A stretch of 32,362 nucleotides of DNA from an uncultured Oscillospiraceae bacterium (GCA_905234575.1 CAJOIG010000006.1:1-32362); one strand, 5' to 3'; positions 1 through 9,851 are shown, numbered from the stretch's first letter. Translations and numbers: made by a program. Notes: generated by a model not told the origin, from the letters alone.

Positions 1-986
1 GCCGCCGATGACGTTCAGCGCCAGGGACACGATGCCGAAGAGGAAGGTGATGATGATGGCCTTCTTGGTGCCGAGCTTCTGGTCCATCACGCCGCAGAGG
101 TAGCTGCCGACGCAGGCGACGAGGCCGGCGCAGGCGAGCATCGGGGTGACGTCGTTCACGTTCACGAAGCCGATCTGGGCCATGCGGGGCACGAAGTTCG
201 ACATGACGCCCAGGGAGAACAGCTCCATGACGCCGAGCGGGAAGATGATTTTCCAGACGTTGGGGGTCTGCAGGAACTTCTTCGGCTGCCAGACGGAGGT
301 CTTCTGGTACGCGAGGCCCTCGGCCAGCAGCTTGTCGGACAGGGCGCGGTCAAAGCTCTTGTCGTTGTCGGGCCAGGCGCCGGCCTGCTCGGGATAGTCC
401 TTCACCAGCGCGAAGACAAGGATGCCGAGCACCAGGCACACGATGGAGAACATATAGTAGATGCCGTTCAGGCCGATGTTCATGAGCAGCGCGGTGCACA
501 GCGGCGTGGCGATGGTGGCGGACAGCGGGAAGCCGATCGTGACGACGCCCATGGCGAGGCCCTTCTTCGTGGGATACCAGTTGGAGATGACGTTCAGGCT
601 CGCGATATAGCAGAAGCCCATGCCGCAGATGTTCGCAATGCACAAAAGCAGCAGATACACCGCGGAGCTGCCCGCGAACGTCCACACCAGACAGGCCGCC
701 GCGTTCAGGACCAGGGCAAGTCCCCAGGCGAACTTGCAGCTCTTCTTGCCGCAGAGCCAGCCGAACACGATGGCGCCCGGTACGCTGATCCAGGCGGCGA
801 TGGTGGAGAAAACGTACAGGATGCCGGGGTTCTGCGGCGGGCGGGCCAGCCGAGCCCGGTCTGCGGGAGCAGGGTGACGTTCAGGGAGTCATAGATGATC
901 ATGGCGTTCATCAGGATGCTGAAGAACGTCAGGATCAGGATGACCCACCCCTTCTTGCCGAAGCCCTTCGCGGTGGACGGTTTCAT
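1..986 (-). pseudogene. MFS transporter (OFA-like), 3' part outside the window, apparent frameshift near 835-855
   Basis: MKPSTAKGFGKKGWVILILTFFSILMNAMIIYDSLNVTLLP... continues after a frame change as NPGILYVFSTIAAWISVPGAIVFGWLCGKKSC...; RBS AGGAGG upstream of the ATG at 986; many TM segments. Could be a sequencing indel rather than a true pseudogene. Confidence 0.7.
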
Positions 987-1136
987 AGCGGTTCCTCCTG
1001 TTTTTTGTAATAAATGATTGTTTGACATTTATCTGATCATGATTATACCGCTCTGATAATTGTTTGGCAAATATCCGTTTTCCCCTCTTCCCATTCCATT
1101 TGGTTATATGCTATACTATGTACGGGAGGGAATATC

Positions 1137-2009
1137 ATGGACATCAACAAGCTGCGCTACTTCCTCACCGCCGCGGAATGCGGCAGCTTTACGGAGACGG
1201 CGAGGCTGCTGTACACCTCGCAGCCGAACATATCGAAGCAGATCGCCTCCCTGGAGCGGGAGCTGGAGGTGAAGCTCTTTCTCCGGGAGAACGGCTCCCT
1301 GCGGCTGACCCGGGCCGGGGAATACCTGCACGACCAGCTCCGGGACCTGCCCGCCACCCTCGACCGGGTGACGGAGGCGGTCAAGGCCCTGGGCCGGAGC
1401 GAGAACGGCATGCTGACGGTGGGAGTCCTCTCCGGGCAGCGGCTGGACCACGCGGTCATCGAGCGCTTCCGGCGCTTCACGCAGACCTGGCCGGAGCTGA
1501 GCTTCACCATGGAGCGCGCCGGATTCTCGGAGCTGCAGCGCTCCCTGCAGTCCCGGCGGTTCGACCTCATCCTGACCCTCTCCTTCGACGTGACGCCGGG
1601 GCCGGAGCTGGCCTCCGTCCGGGTGCAGGAGAGCCGGAAGCCCGCGCTTTTCGTCAGCCGCTTCCTGCCGGAGGAGCAATGGCGGGATCTGTCCTGCGCG
1701 CCCTTCGTCGTCATCTCCCCGAAGGAGAGCTTCGGCGGATACCAGCAGCTCCTGCGGACCTGCCGCGCCAGGGGCTTCGAGCCCGACATCGTCCGCCTCG
1801 CGGATTCGCTGGACAGCCTGCTGTTTTATGTGGAGACCGGCGTCGGCGTCGCCATCCTGGACCGCAGCACACGCCTCGAAACGGACCAGAACATCCGGGT
1901 CGTCCCCCTGGAGGACGGGGATGTGCCAGGGCTCGTGGCAGTGTGGCTCGCGTCGAACCCGGACCCGAACGTGCGGAAGCTCGCGGAATGCCTCCGGGCA
2001 GAGGCATAG
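1137..2009 (+). CDS. LysR-family transcriptional regulator
   Basis: MDINKLRYFLTAAECGSFTETARLLYTSQPNISKQIASLERELEVKLFLR: classic LysR N-terminal HTH; divergent from the MFS gene. Confidence 0.95.
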   Translation: MDINKLRYFLTAAECGSFTETARLLYTSQPNISKQIASLERELEVKLFLRENGSLRLTRAGEYLHDQLRDLPATLDRVTEAVKALGRSENGMLTVGVLSGQRLDHAVIERFRRFTQTWPELSFTMERAGFSELQRSLQSRRFDLILTLSFDVTPGPELASVRVQESRKPALFVSRFLPEEQWRDLSCAPFVVISPKESFGGYQQLLRTCRARGFEPDIVRLADSLDSLLFYVETGVGVAILDRSTRLETDQNIRVVPLEDGDVPGLVAVWLASNPDPNVRKLAECLRAEA

Positions 2010-2063
2010 AGAGAAAAGGACCCTGCGGGGCGTCGTGCGACGCTTCGCAGGGTCCCTGATTTT

Positions 2064-2783
2064 TCAGCCGCCGAAATAGGCTCTCTTGACCACGTCGTCC
2101 GAGCGGATCGCCTCGGTGGTGCCCTCCGCGACCACGTTGCCGACCTGCAGCGCATAGCAATACTGCGCTGTGCCGAAGGCCAAGTGGACGTTCTGCTCCA
2201 CGAGCAGGATGGAGGTGCCGCGGGTCTTGTTGATCTCCCGGATCTTCTCACCAATGTCGTCGATGACGACCGGGGCGAGGCCGAGGCTCGGCTCGTCCAG
2301 GCAGAGGAGCTTCGGGTCCGCCATCAGCGCGCGGGCGATAGCGAGCATCTGCTGCTGTCCGCCGGACATGGTGCCCGCCTTCTGCTTCAGGCGGTCCTTG
2401 AGGATGGGGAAGAGCTCGAAGACGAACTCCATATCCCGGGCGATGCCGTCCTTGTCCTTGCGCTGGGTCGCGCCGAGGATGAGGTTCTTCTGCACCGTCA
2501 GATACGGGAACAGGTGCCGTCCCTCCGGCGCCAGGGCGATGCCCTTCTGGACGATGTTCTGGGTGGGCTCGTTCGTGATGTCCTCGCCGTTGAAGAACAC
2601 CGTGCCGGCGGTCTTTTTGACGATGCTCATCATGGCGTTGAGCGTCGTGGACTTGCCCGCACCGTTCGAGCCGATGACCGTCACGATGCCGCCCTTCGGC
2701 ACCTTGAGGCTGATGTCATGGATGGCGATGGACTTGCCGAACATGACCTTCAAGTTTTTGATCTCCAGGATATTCTCGCTCAT
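2064..2783 (-). CDS. livF: Branched-chain amino acid-type ABC transporter, ATP-binding protein LivF
   Basis: Walker A GSNGAGKST, signature MSGGQQQMLAIARALM, Walker B LLCLDEPSLGLAP; ATGA overlap with livG. Confidence 0.95.
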   Translation of the reverse strand: MSENILEIKNLKVMFGKSIAIHDISLKVPKGGIVTVIGSNGAGKSTTLNAMMSIVKKTAGTVFFNGEDITNEPTQNIVQKGIALAPEGRHLFPYLTVQKNLILGATQRKDKDGIARDMEFVFELFPILKDRLKQKAGTMSGGQQQMLAIARALMADPKLLCLDEPSLGLAPVVIDDIGEKIREINKTRGTSILLVEQNVHLAFGTAQYCYALQVGNVVAEGTTEAIRSDDVVKRAYFGG

Positions 2784-3544
2784 ACCGCACCTCCGAAATA
2801 GGTACTGATGACCGTCGGGTCGTTCCGCATCCCCTCGGGGGTGCCCTCGAAGATCTTTTCGCCGAAGCTGATGACGGTCACGCTGTCCAGAATATCGAGG
2901 ATCTGCATATTGTGCTCCACCACGAGGACGGTGATGCCCTTGTCGCGCATCTTGGAGATGGCGTTGATGGAGAACTGGATCTCCTCCGGGTTCATGCCGC
3001 CGAGGGGCTCGTCCAAAAGGAGGAGCTTCGGCTTCGTCGCGAGGGCGCGGGCGACGCCGAGGATCTTCTGGTAGCCGTGGGGGAGGTTCTTCGCCAGCTC
3101 GTTGCGGACGTGGTCGAGGCCGAGGAACTCGAGGATCTCGTCCGCGGATTTTTCGATGTACTTCTCATTCTCGTGATAGGTCTTCGTGCCGAAGAACGCC
3201 TGGCCTACGGTGGAGTGGGGCCGCAGGTGATAGGCGGTGGTGACGTTCTCGAACACGGTGAAGTCACCGAACAGAGGATTGAGCTGGAAGGTGCGCCCGA
3301 TGCCCATGGCCGCCACCTTGTGGGGCCGGTACTTCGTGATCTCCTCGTTGCAGTAGAAGATGTGGCCGGAGGTGGGCATGTGCACGCCGGTGATGAGGTT
3401 GAAGAAGGTGGACTTGCCTGCGCCGTTGGGGCCGAGGAAGCCCTTGATCTCGCCCTCGTTGATGCGGAAGTCCAGGTCGTTCATGACGGTCAGACCGCCG
3501 AAGCGCTTGGTCAGACCGGAGGTCTCCAGCAGAGTGTTCGTCAT
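2780..3544 (-). CDS. livG: Branched-chain amino acid-type ABC transporter, ATP-binding protein LivG
   Basis: Walker A GPNGAGKST, GRTFQ, LLLLDEPLGGMNPEE, LivG-like C-terminus; overlaps the livM stop. Confidence 0.95.
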   Translation of the reverse strand: MTNTLLETSGLTKRFGGLTVMNDLDFRINEGEIKGFLGPNGAGKSTFFNLITGVHMPTSGHIFYCNEEITKYRPHKVAAMGIGRTFQLNPLFGDFTVFENVTTAYHLRPHSTVGQAFFGTKTYHENEKYIEKSADEILEFLGLDHVRNELAKNLPHGYQKILGVARALATKPKLLLLDEPLGGMNPEEIQFSINAISKMRDKGITVLVVEHNMQILDILDSVTVISFGEKIFEGTPEGMRNDPTVISTYFGGAV

Positions 3545-4620
3545 TATGCCTCGCCTCCCTTCTGCGTCATGGCCGCGATCTCTTTCTTATCGGCGCGTTT
3601 GGCTTTATTCTCCCTTATGGTGTCCGGGATGCCGACGAGGCCCGTCGGCAGCAGGTACGCCACCACGAGCAGGACCGCCGCCGTCAGGAACGGGGTGTAG
3701 GCGGAGTTCTCGCCCAGCCAGCGGCTGAAGGCCACGAAGCCCGCGCTGTTGGAGGAGCCGGACAGGCTCGTCATGAGGTTCGCGATGCCCTGCACGATGC
3801 TGATGAGGATCGCGCCGATCATGGGCCCGATGAACTTGCCGCTGCCGCCGATCATCATGTACATGATGAGCCAGAGCGTCATGTTCATGCCGTAGCTCGA
3901 ATAGGAGATGGTGCCCATGTAGTGCGCCTGGACGCCGCCCATGAGGCCGATGAAGAAGCAGGCCACGCCCACGGCGAGGAGGCGGTAGTAGGTTGGGTTC
4001 ACGCCGATGGAGGCGGCGACCTCCTCGGACTGCGCCAGGGCCCGCAGCGTCGTGCCGACGCGGCAGTGCTCGAAGCGGTACATGACCACCAGGGAGAAGA
4101 TGGCAAGAAGCAGGATGACGAAATACGCCGCCTGGTAGTTCTTGATGCCGATTCCCTCCGCGACGCCCTTCAGGGCGGCGCCGAGAGCGGGGATGCGGCT
4201 GAGGCCCATGGCGCCGCCGGCCTTTTTCCAGGCCGAGACGAACAGCATGAGCGCCTGGCCCATGAACATGGTGCCCATGGAGAAATAGACGGTCTTGAGC
4301 CGGGCGAAGGGCCAGCCGGTGATGAGGCCGATGATCGTGGCCATCACGGCGCCGAGGGGGATCGTCAGCCACATGGGGAGGCCGAGATGCACGGCGAGCA
4401 TGCCGGCGGTGTAGGCGCCGACGCCCATGAACGCGCCCTGGGCGAAGCTCAGGTTGCCGGACAGAAGGATCAGCCGCAGACTGACGGCGCCGACCATATT
4501 GAACACGATGGTGACGAACAGGTCGATCCAGGTGCGGCTGTTCAGGACGAGGGGCAGGCCCGCGAACAGGACCAGCAGCACGATAAAGGGGATGGAGGCG
4601 GCAAAACCGGTTTTTTTCAT
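3544..4620 (-). CDS. livM: Branched-chain amino acid-type ABC transporter permease LivM
   Basis: Multi-TM protein with LSFAQGAFMGVGAYTAGML and AQSEEVAASIGVNPTYYRLLAVGVACFFIGLMGG motifs; position in the liv operon. Confidence 0.93.
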   Translation of the reverse strand: MKKTGFAASIPFIVLLVLFAGLPLVLNSRTWIDLFVTIVFNMVGAVSLRLILLSGNLSFAQGAFMGVGAYTAGMLAVHLGLPMWLTIPLGAVMATIIGLITGWPFARLKTVYFSMGTMFMGQALMLFVSAWKKAGGAMGLSRIPALGAALKGVAEGIGIKNYQAAYFVILLLAIFSLVVMYRFEHCRVGTTLRALAQSEEVAASIGVNPTYYRLLAVGVACFFIGLMGGVQAHYMGTISYSSYGMNMTLWLIMYMMIGGSGKFIGPMIGAILISIVQGIANLMTSLSGSSNSAGFVAFSRWLGENSAYTPFLTAAVLLVVAYLLPTGLVGIPDTIRENKAKRADKKEIAAMTQKGGEA

Positions 4621-4633
4621 CGTGGCACCCCCC

Positions 4634-5485
4634 TTACATTTTCAGCTCGTGGCCGAAGAAGCCCTCGGGCTTGATCAGCAGGAGCACGACGACGATGGCG
4701 ATGGGGATGGCGGACCCGGCGTTGCCCGCAAAATAGAGCGGGAAGATCGTGTCCAGAAAGCCCATGACCGTGCCGGTGATGAGGATGCCGTTCATGGAGC
4801 CCGCGCCGGCGAGCATGACGAGCATGAGGATCCGCAGATTCATGGTGTCGCCCATGTTGGAGCTCAGGCCGAGATACGCGCCCATGAAGCAGCCGGCCAC
4901 GGCGGCCAGGGCGATGCCGATGGCGCAGACGATGGCGGAGACCCGGTTTATGTTGATGCCCTGGAGAGCCGCGCCGAGGCGGTCCTGGCTGACGGCCTCC
5001 ATCTGACGGCCGAGGGCGGTGTAGTTCACGATGTAAAGCGCGGCGAGCAGCAGGACAAGCCCCACGCCGAAGGTGACGAGACGTTCGTTGGAGATGCTGG
5101 TCCCGGCGATCTTCGTCAGACCGGAGCCGTAGCTGGGGATGACCATGGCCTTGTTGCCGGTGAGGATGTTCGCGATGGTCTGGCCGATGGTGATGAGACC
5201 GACGGAGATCATGACGATGCGGTCAAAGTTCGTCAGGAACGGACGGAACATGACCTTCTCGAGCAGCAGGCCGACGCCTGCCAGCACGATCGCGGCGATG
5301 ACCATGGCGATCCACTGGTTGACGCCCGCCATGGCGCAGAGATAATAGCAGAGGTACGCGCCGACCATGTACAGTGCGCCGTGGGCGAGGTTGATGGTGC
5401 CCAGCATGTTGAAGATAAAAGCGAAGCCCAGGGACGCCAGGATGTACATGATGCCGAGGACCAGGGTATTTATCAGGATGTTCAA
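4634..5485 (-). CDS. livH: Branched-chain amino acid-type ABC transporter permease LivH (TTG start)
   Basis: INLAHGALYMVGAYLCYYL and LGRQMEAVSQDRLGAALQGININRVSAIVCAIG motifs; start codon reads TTG at 5485 with AAAGGAG upstream. Confidence 0.92.
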   Translation of the reverse strand: MNILINTLVLGIMYILASLGFAFIFNMLGTINLAHGALYMVGAYLCYYLCAMAGVNQWIAMVIAAIVLAGVGLLLEKVMFRPFLTNFDRIVMISVGLITIGQTIANILTGNKAMVIPSYGSGLTKIAGTSISNERLVTFGVGLVLLLAALYIVNYTALGRQMEAVSQDRLGAALQGININRVSAIVCAIGIALAAVAGCFMGAYLGLSSNMGDTMNLRILMLVMLAGAGSMNGILITGTVMGFLDTIFPLYFAGNAGSAIPIAIVVVLLLIKPEGFFGHELKM

Positions 5486-5502
5486 GCAGGGATCACTCCT
5501 TT

Positions 5503-5534
5503 AAAAAACGGCGGAGGCGAATGCGCCTCCGCCG
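5503..5534 (-). terminator. Intrinsic terminator-like hairpin between the SBP gene and livH
   Basis: Minus strand CGGCGGAGGCG-CATT-CGCCTCCGCCG followed by TTTTTT (perfect 11-bp stem, 4-nt loop). Confidence 0.85.
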
Positions 5535-5562
5535 CAGATTATTCCGTTAGACCGGGATCCGA

Positions 5563-6927
5563 TCAGGGAACGTTGACCTGGATCCAGTCAGCGAAGTACC
5601 AGCCGTCCTCGGCCTCGGGGTCCATGATGGACACGGGACGGGGATGACCGATGGCGTGGTTGTCAGAGCCGTAGGTCTCGGAGCCGCCGATGGTGGCCGG
5701 GCCGTACAGGGAGTCGACATCGCCGCCCTCTTCCCAGGCAGCCGCAACGGCCTCGGGATCGACGGAGCCGGCGCGCTGCATCATCTGGAGCATGACATAG
5801 AGGGTGTTCGCCGCAGCGCCGTCGAAGGTGCCGGCCGCGTCGTCGCCGTACTTCTCACGCACGACCGCCACGAGATCGTTGAAGAGGTCCGTGTTGCGGT
5901 CCGCGTCGGAGGCGCGGGTGGAGGTGCCGATGGTGAAGCCGTTATAGGAGGCGTCCGCGCCGGCATACTCCATGACCATGGAGACGGGCTTGCCCTGGGC
6001 GCAGGCCATGACCATGTCGTCGCCCAGGGAGCGGACGGCCTTCAGCACAGCGCCGTAAGCGTCGGGGGAGCCGTTGCCCATGAAGGCGTCGGCGCCGGTG
6101 TCGACGAGCTGCTGCGCGTAGGAGCTGTAGTCGGTGGTGTCGCCCGGATAGATGACCTGGCCGACCATCTCGAAGCCGTTCTCTTCGGCCATCTGCTCAA
6201 GCAGAGCGTAGGTCTCGTCGGTGGAGCCGTTATCGTCGTTGGCATAGGCCACGGTGTGGACGTCGGGATAGTACTCCTTCAGGACCGCAAAGCAGGCCTG
6301 CAGGTCACCGATGGAGCCGTTGGAGCCGGTGAAGGCCAGGGGGTTGTCGGGGATGAGGTAGGGGATGTTGTTGCTCACGCAGTAGGCGGAGGCATGCAGC
6401 ACGCCCTCGTCCTCGAACACGTCCGCGCACTTGAACACCCAGAAGTCGTTGGTCTCGACCACGAACTTCACGCCGGCGTCCACAAGGCTCATGGCCGCGG
6501 TACGCAGAGCGGCGTCGTCGGACTGACCGTCAACGAAGACCGGCTCGAGCATGTAGGTCGTGCCGCCGACCTCCCAGCCTCCGTTCTGGTTGATGTAGTC
6601 GACCATGGCGTTGAACTCGTTGAAGTTCGGGGTGTCGACGCCCGCGAACCAGCCGGTGGTGTTGACCATCAGGCCGATCTTGAGGGTCTCGGCGTCGGCG
6701 GGAGCCTCCGCGGCGGGCTCCTCCGCAGGCTCCTCGGCGGGAGCTTCGGCAGGGGCCTCGGCGGGAGCTTCGGCCGGAGCCGCAGCGCTCATGGAGTCCA
6801 GGGTCGCCTGGATGGCCTGGACGGAGGCCAGGATCTCATCGAGCTTCGCAGTATCGACGGAAGCGCCGCAACCGCAAAGAGACAGGACCATGACCACGGC
6901 CAGAACAAAGATAAGGATCTTTTTCAT
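5563..6927 (-). CDS. Branched-chain amino acid/amide-type ABC transporter substrate-binding lipoprotein
   Basis: Signal peptide/lipobox MKKILIFVLAVVMVLSLCGCG, then APAE-repeat linker and periplasmic-binding fold (LKIGLMVNTTGWFAGVDTPNFNEFNAMVDYINQNGGWEV). RBS AGGAGAAAC upstream of the ATG at 6927; the longer ORF start at 6969 is unlikely. Confidence 0.92.
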   Translation of the reverse strand: MKKILIFVLAVVMVLSLCGCGASVDTAKLDEILASVQAIQATLDSMSAAAPAEAPAEAPAEAPAEEPAEEPAAEAPADAETLKIGLMVNTTGWFAGVDTPNFNEFNAMVDYINQNGGWEVGGTTYMLEPVFVDGQSDDAALRTAAMSLVDAGVKFVVETNDFWVFKCADVFEDEGVLHASAYCVSNNIPYLIPDNPLAFTGSNGSIGDLQACFAVLKEYYPDVHTVAYANDDNGSTDETYALLEQMAEENGFEMVGQVIYPGDTTDYSSYAQQLVDTGADAFMGNGSPDAYGAVLKAVRSLGDDMVMACAQGKPVSMVMEYAGADASYNGFTIGTSTRASDADRNTDLFNDLVAVVREKYGDDAAGTFDGAAANTLYVMLQMMQRAGSVDPEAVAAAWEEGGDVDSLYGPATIGGSETYGSDNHAIGHPRPVSIMDPEAEDGWYFADWIQVNVP

Positions 6928-6969
6928 TTGTTTCTCCTTTTCAAAAACAGTTTTCATGGGAACGTTCAA

Positions 6970-6999
6970 ATTATATCACATACCCTGACAATATTTCAA
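6970..6999 (-). promoter_or_regulatory. Candidate sigma-A promoter for the SBP-liv operon
   Basis: Minus strand TTGAAA (6994-6999) - 18 nt - TATAAT (6970-6975). Confidence 0.55.
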
Positions 7000-7062
7000 C
7001 ACATTTTATGGAATGTACCTGTTTTTTCTCCGCGGACGGCGCGGCGCCGTTTTTCTGATTAA

Positions 7063-8409
7063 TTATGGTATGTCCGCGCTGTCCACAAGGACGCAGTCGA
7101 CGGCGATGCTCTCGCCGTCCCGCCACACGGTGAGGGGCAGCGTGTCGCCCACGGCGAAGCCGTCCTTCACGGCGTTCACCTCCGGGACGGAGGCCACGGG
7201 CACGCCGTTCACCTCGGTGATGACGTCCCCCACGCGCAGGCCGCTGCGGGACACCTCGCTGACCGTGGCCACATAGACCCCGGCGGGCAGGCCGTACCGC
7301 TCCCGGGCCGTGGCGTCCACCGGCGCCGCGGTGATGCCGATGGAGGGCTTGCCCCGGACCGCGCCATGGGTCAGCAGATCGTCCACCACGTCCTTCACGA
7401 GGGTCGACGGGATGGCGAAGCCGATCCCCTCCACGGTGGTGAACAGCGAGGACATGATCTTCATGTTCGTGATGCCCACGACCTGGCCGCAGGCGTTCAC
7501 CAGGGGGCCGCCGGAGTTGCCCTCGTTCAGGGCGGCGTTCGTCTGCAGAAGGCTCACGCTGTGGCCCCGGTTCTGCATGGTGCGGTCGATTCCGGAGACG
7601 ATCCCGTTCGTCATGGTGCCGGCGTAGGCCTTCCCAAGGGGATTCCCGATGGCGGCGACCTCGTCGCCCACCCGCAGCTCGTCCGAATTGCCGAACACGG
7701 CGCAGGGCAGGTCCCGGCCGTCGATCTTCAGAACGGCGATGTCGCTCGTGTCGTCAGAGCCGATGAACAGCGCCTCATACTCCGTGCCGTCCGTGAGCGA
7801 CACCACGGCGCCGTCGCAGCCGGCGACGATATGCTCGTTCGTGACGAGATAGCCGTCCGGGGTGAACAGCACGCCCGTGCCCCAGCCGTAGGGCTCGCCG
7901 CCGCGGGTGACGGCCACGCCCACCACCGCCGGGCTGACGGCCTCATAGATCTCCTGCAGGCTGAGAGAGGCGGCGCCCGCCGCGGAGCGCAGCTCCAGGG
8001 CCATGCCCTCGTCCGCCGCCGTCCGGGGGATGGCGACCCGGTCCGAGCCGACGTAGGTCTCGGCGAAGTAATCCCGGAAGTCCCGGATGGCTTCCGCTTC
8101 CTCCCCGGGCTCCTGCGGCAGGACGGAGACGACCTCCGCCGACGCCTCGCCCCGGGCCCGGGCAAGCGCCCGGGCGAACACCGTGCCGGCCGCGCCCATC
8201 AGAAGGGCCGCGCACAGGACGATGGCGACGATCCGGGTGCGGCGGCGCTTTTTCGCGGCGCGGGCCGTTTCCTCCGGGTCCGGGCCCTCCGGCGCGGAGG
8301 CCGGGAGCCGGACCTTCGCCGAGGCGTCGTACCAGGCCGCGGTGTCGGAGAGCCGCGCCTCCCCGGCGGGATACCAGCCGCTTACCGCGGCGTTTTCATG
8401 TTCCGTCAT
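7063..8409 (-). CDS. HtrA/DegP-like membrane-anchored serine protease with PDZ domain
   Basis: N-terminal cytosolic segment, one TM (TRIVAIVLCAALLMGAAGTVFA), trypsin-like triad contexts TNEHIVAGCDG / DTSDIAVLKIDG / NEGNSGGPLVNACGQVVG, then PDZ (RVGDVITEVNGVPVASVPEV). ATG at 8409 overlaps the kinase stop (ATGA). Confidence 0.93.
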   Translation of the reverse strand: MTEHENAAVSGWYPAGEARLSDTAAWYDASAKVRLPASAPEGPDPEETARAAKKRRRTRIVAIVLCAALLMGAAGTVFARALARARGEASAEVVSVLPQEPGEEAEAIRDFRDYFAETYVGSDRVAIPRTAADEGMALELRSAAGAASLSLQEIYEAVSPAVVGVAVTRGGEPYGWGTGVLFTPDGYLVTNEHIVAGCDGAVVSLTDGTEYEALFIGSDDTSDIAVLKIDGRDLPCAVFGNSDELRVGDEVAAIGNPLGKAYAGTMTNGIVSGIDRTMQNRGHSVSLLQTNAALNEGNSGGPLVNACGQVVGITNMKIMSSLFTTVEGIGFAIPSTLVKDVVDDLLTHGAVRGKPSIGITAAPVDATARERYGLPAGVYVATVSEVSRSGLRVGDVITEVNGVPVASVPEVNAVKDGFAVGDTLPLTVWRDGESIAVDCVLVDSADIP

Positions 8410-9851
8410 GCGTTCTCCTTTTTGGGTCGCTCGTCCTCGGCGAGGGCGAGGGTGAAGGTGAAGGTCGTCTCGCCGTTCTCGCTCGTGACGAAGATGTCCT
8501 GCCCGTGGGCAATGAGGATGTCCTTGACGAGATTGAGGCCGAGGCCGACGCCGTCCGGGTCCTGGCTGCGGGAGCGGTCGGACTTGTGGAAGCGGTCGAA
8601 AATGAGGGGAAGCTCCTCCCGCGGGATGGTGGCGCCCTGGTCCCGCACGCTGGTGTAGGCGAGGCCGTTCTCCTTCCATACGCTCACGCCGAGCTCGCGT
8701 CCCTCCGCGGCGAATTTCACGGCGTTGTCCACGAGGTTATAGACCACGCGCGTGATGGCGTCCTGGTCCCCCAGGACCTCGATGCCGTCCTCCGGCAGGT
8801 CCAGCTCCATTTCGAGGCGTTTTTTCGTCACCCGCTCCTCGAAGGACAGCACCGTCTGGACCACCATCTCCCGCAGGTCGAAGCGCTCCATGCGGACCCC
8901 CGCGCCGTCGCGCAGGCGGGACATATCCAGCATCGTCCGAACGAGACGGCTCAGGCGCTTCGTCTCGGAGGAGATCGCCTCCAGGTAGCGGCGCTCCTCC
9001 GCCGGGGGGATCGTTCCGTCCAGAAGGCCGTCGGCAAATCCCGCGATGGCGGTCATCGGCGTGCGGAGCTCATGGGACACGTTCGCCACGAACTCGCTGC
9101 GGCGCGCTTCGGTCCGGCTCAGGCTCTCCGCCATGCCGTTGAAGGCCCGGGTGAGGGTGCCGAGCTCGTCCGCCTCGTCGTAGCTCTCGACCCGGGCGGA
9201 ATAGTCCCCCCGGGCAAAGCGGTCCGCGGCCTCCGCCATCTCCCGCAGGGGCCGCGCCAGCCGCCGGGAGTACAGGAACTGCACGCACAGCGCCAGCGCG
9301 AGAACGCCGATCGCGAGCAGGATATAGGTCAGGATGAAGCCGCTCCACGCCTGGAGGAAGCCGCCCACCTCCGCGGTGACGAAGACATAGGCGTCCGTGC
9401 GGCCGGAGTGGTCGGGGACCGCCGTGGTGACCACATAGTGATCGGTCTCGTAAAAGCCGTCCAGGGTGCCGACCTCGTCGTAGGAGCCGCGCTCCCGGAG
9501 CGTATCCGTGACGCCCCGGCCGAGGCGATGGCCGATGTACGGCGAGACCCGGTGCGTATCGGAGCTCGTGAGGACGAGGCCGTCGGTGTCGGTGATGAAG
9601 ATGTGCGTGCCGCCGCAGCGCGCCACGGCGGCCAGGGTCATACGCAGCTCCAGGCTCGTCAGCTCGTCCTGCTCGTTCATGGCCTCGGCGAGAAGGCCGA
9701 TCTCGTCCGCGCAGGTATAGAGATTTTTTTCCTGCGAGCGGACGAGGAACACGCGGCCCATGGTCAGCATGGCAAGGCCGAAGACCACGAAGCACACGGC
9801 GAACATGCAGGCCGTGACGAGGAAGCTGCGGAAAAAGACGCTGCCCTTCAC
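8406..9851 (-). CDS. Sensor histidine kinase (HAMP, HisKA, HATPase), GTG start
   Basis: Two TM segments with an extracellular domain, HAMP, FVANVSHELRTPMTAIAGFADGLLDG (H-box), VVYNLVDNAVKFA (N-box), GVGLGLNLVKDIL (G-box); start reads GTG directly after the response regulator TAA. Confidence 0.95.
   Translation of the reverse strand: MKGSVFFRSFLVTACMFAVCFVVFGLAMLTMGRVFLVRSQEKNLYTCADEIGLLAEAMNEQDELTSLELRMTLAAVARCGGTHIFITDTDGLVLTSSDTHRVSPYIGHRLGRGVTDTLRERGSYDEVGTLDGFYETDHYVVTTAVPDHSGRTDAYVFVTAEVGGFLQAWSGFILTYILLAIGVLALALCVQFLYSRRLARPLREMAEAADRFARGDYSARVESYDEADELGTLTRAFNGMAESLSRTEARRSEFVANVSHELRTPMTAIAGFADGLLDGTIPPAEERRYLEAISSETKRLSRLVRTMLDMSRLRDGAGVRMERFDLREMVVQTVLSFEERVTKKRLEMELDLPEDGIEVLGDQDAITRVVYNLVDNAVKFAAEGRELGVSVWKENGLAYTSVRDQGATIPREELPLIFDRFHKSDRSRSQDPDGVGLGLNLVKDILIAHGQDIFVTSENGETTFTFTLALAEDERPKKENA

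Noticed and set aside
1031-1080. Possible LysR binding site (CTGAT repeats and TTTGGCAAA) in the divergent region
   Set aside because: Position is plausible, but the dyads are short and no convincing T-N11-A pattern could be established by eye.
7036-7054. acggcg-cgg-cgccgt followed by tttt, looks like a plus-strand terminator
   Set aside because: Short 6-bp stem and no plus-strand gene ends here; on the minus strand, where htrA ends, it lacks a U-tract. Too weak to call.
5644-7062. 472-aa Gly/Val-rich plus-strand ORF antisense to the liv SBP gene
   Set aside because: Shadow ORF; composition and lack of motifs versus a clear SBP on the minus strand.
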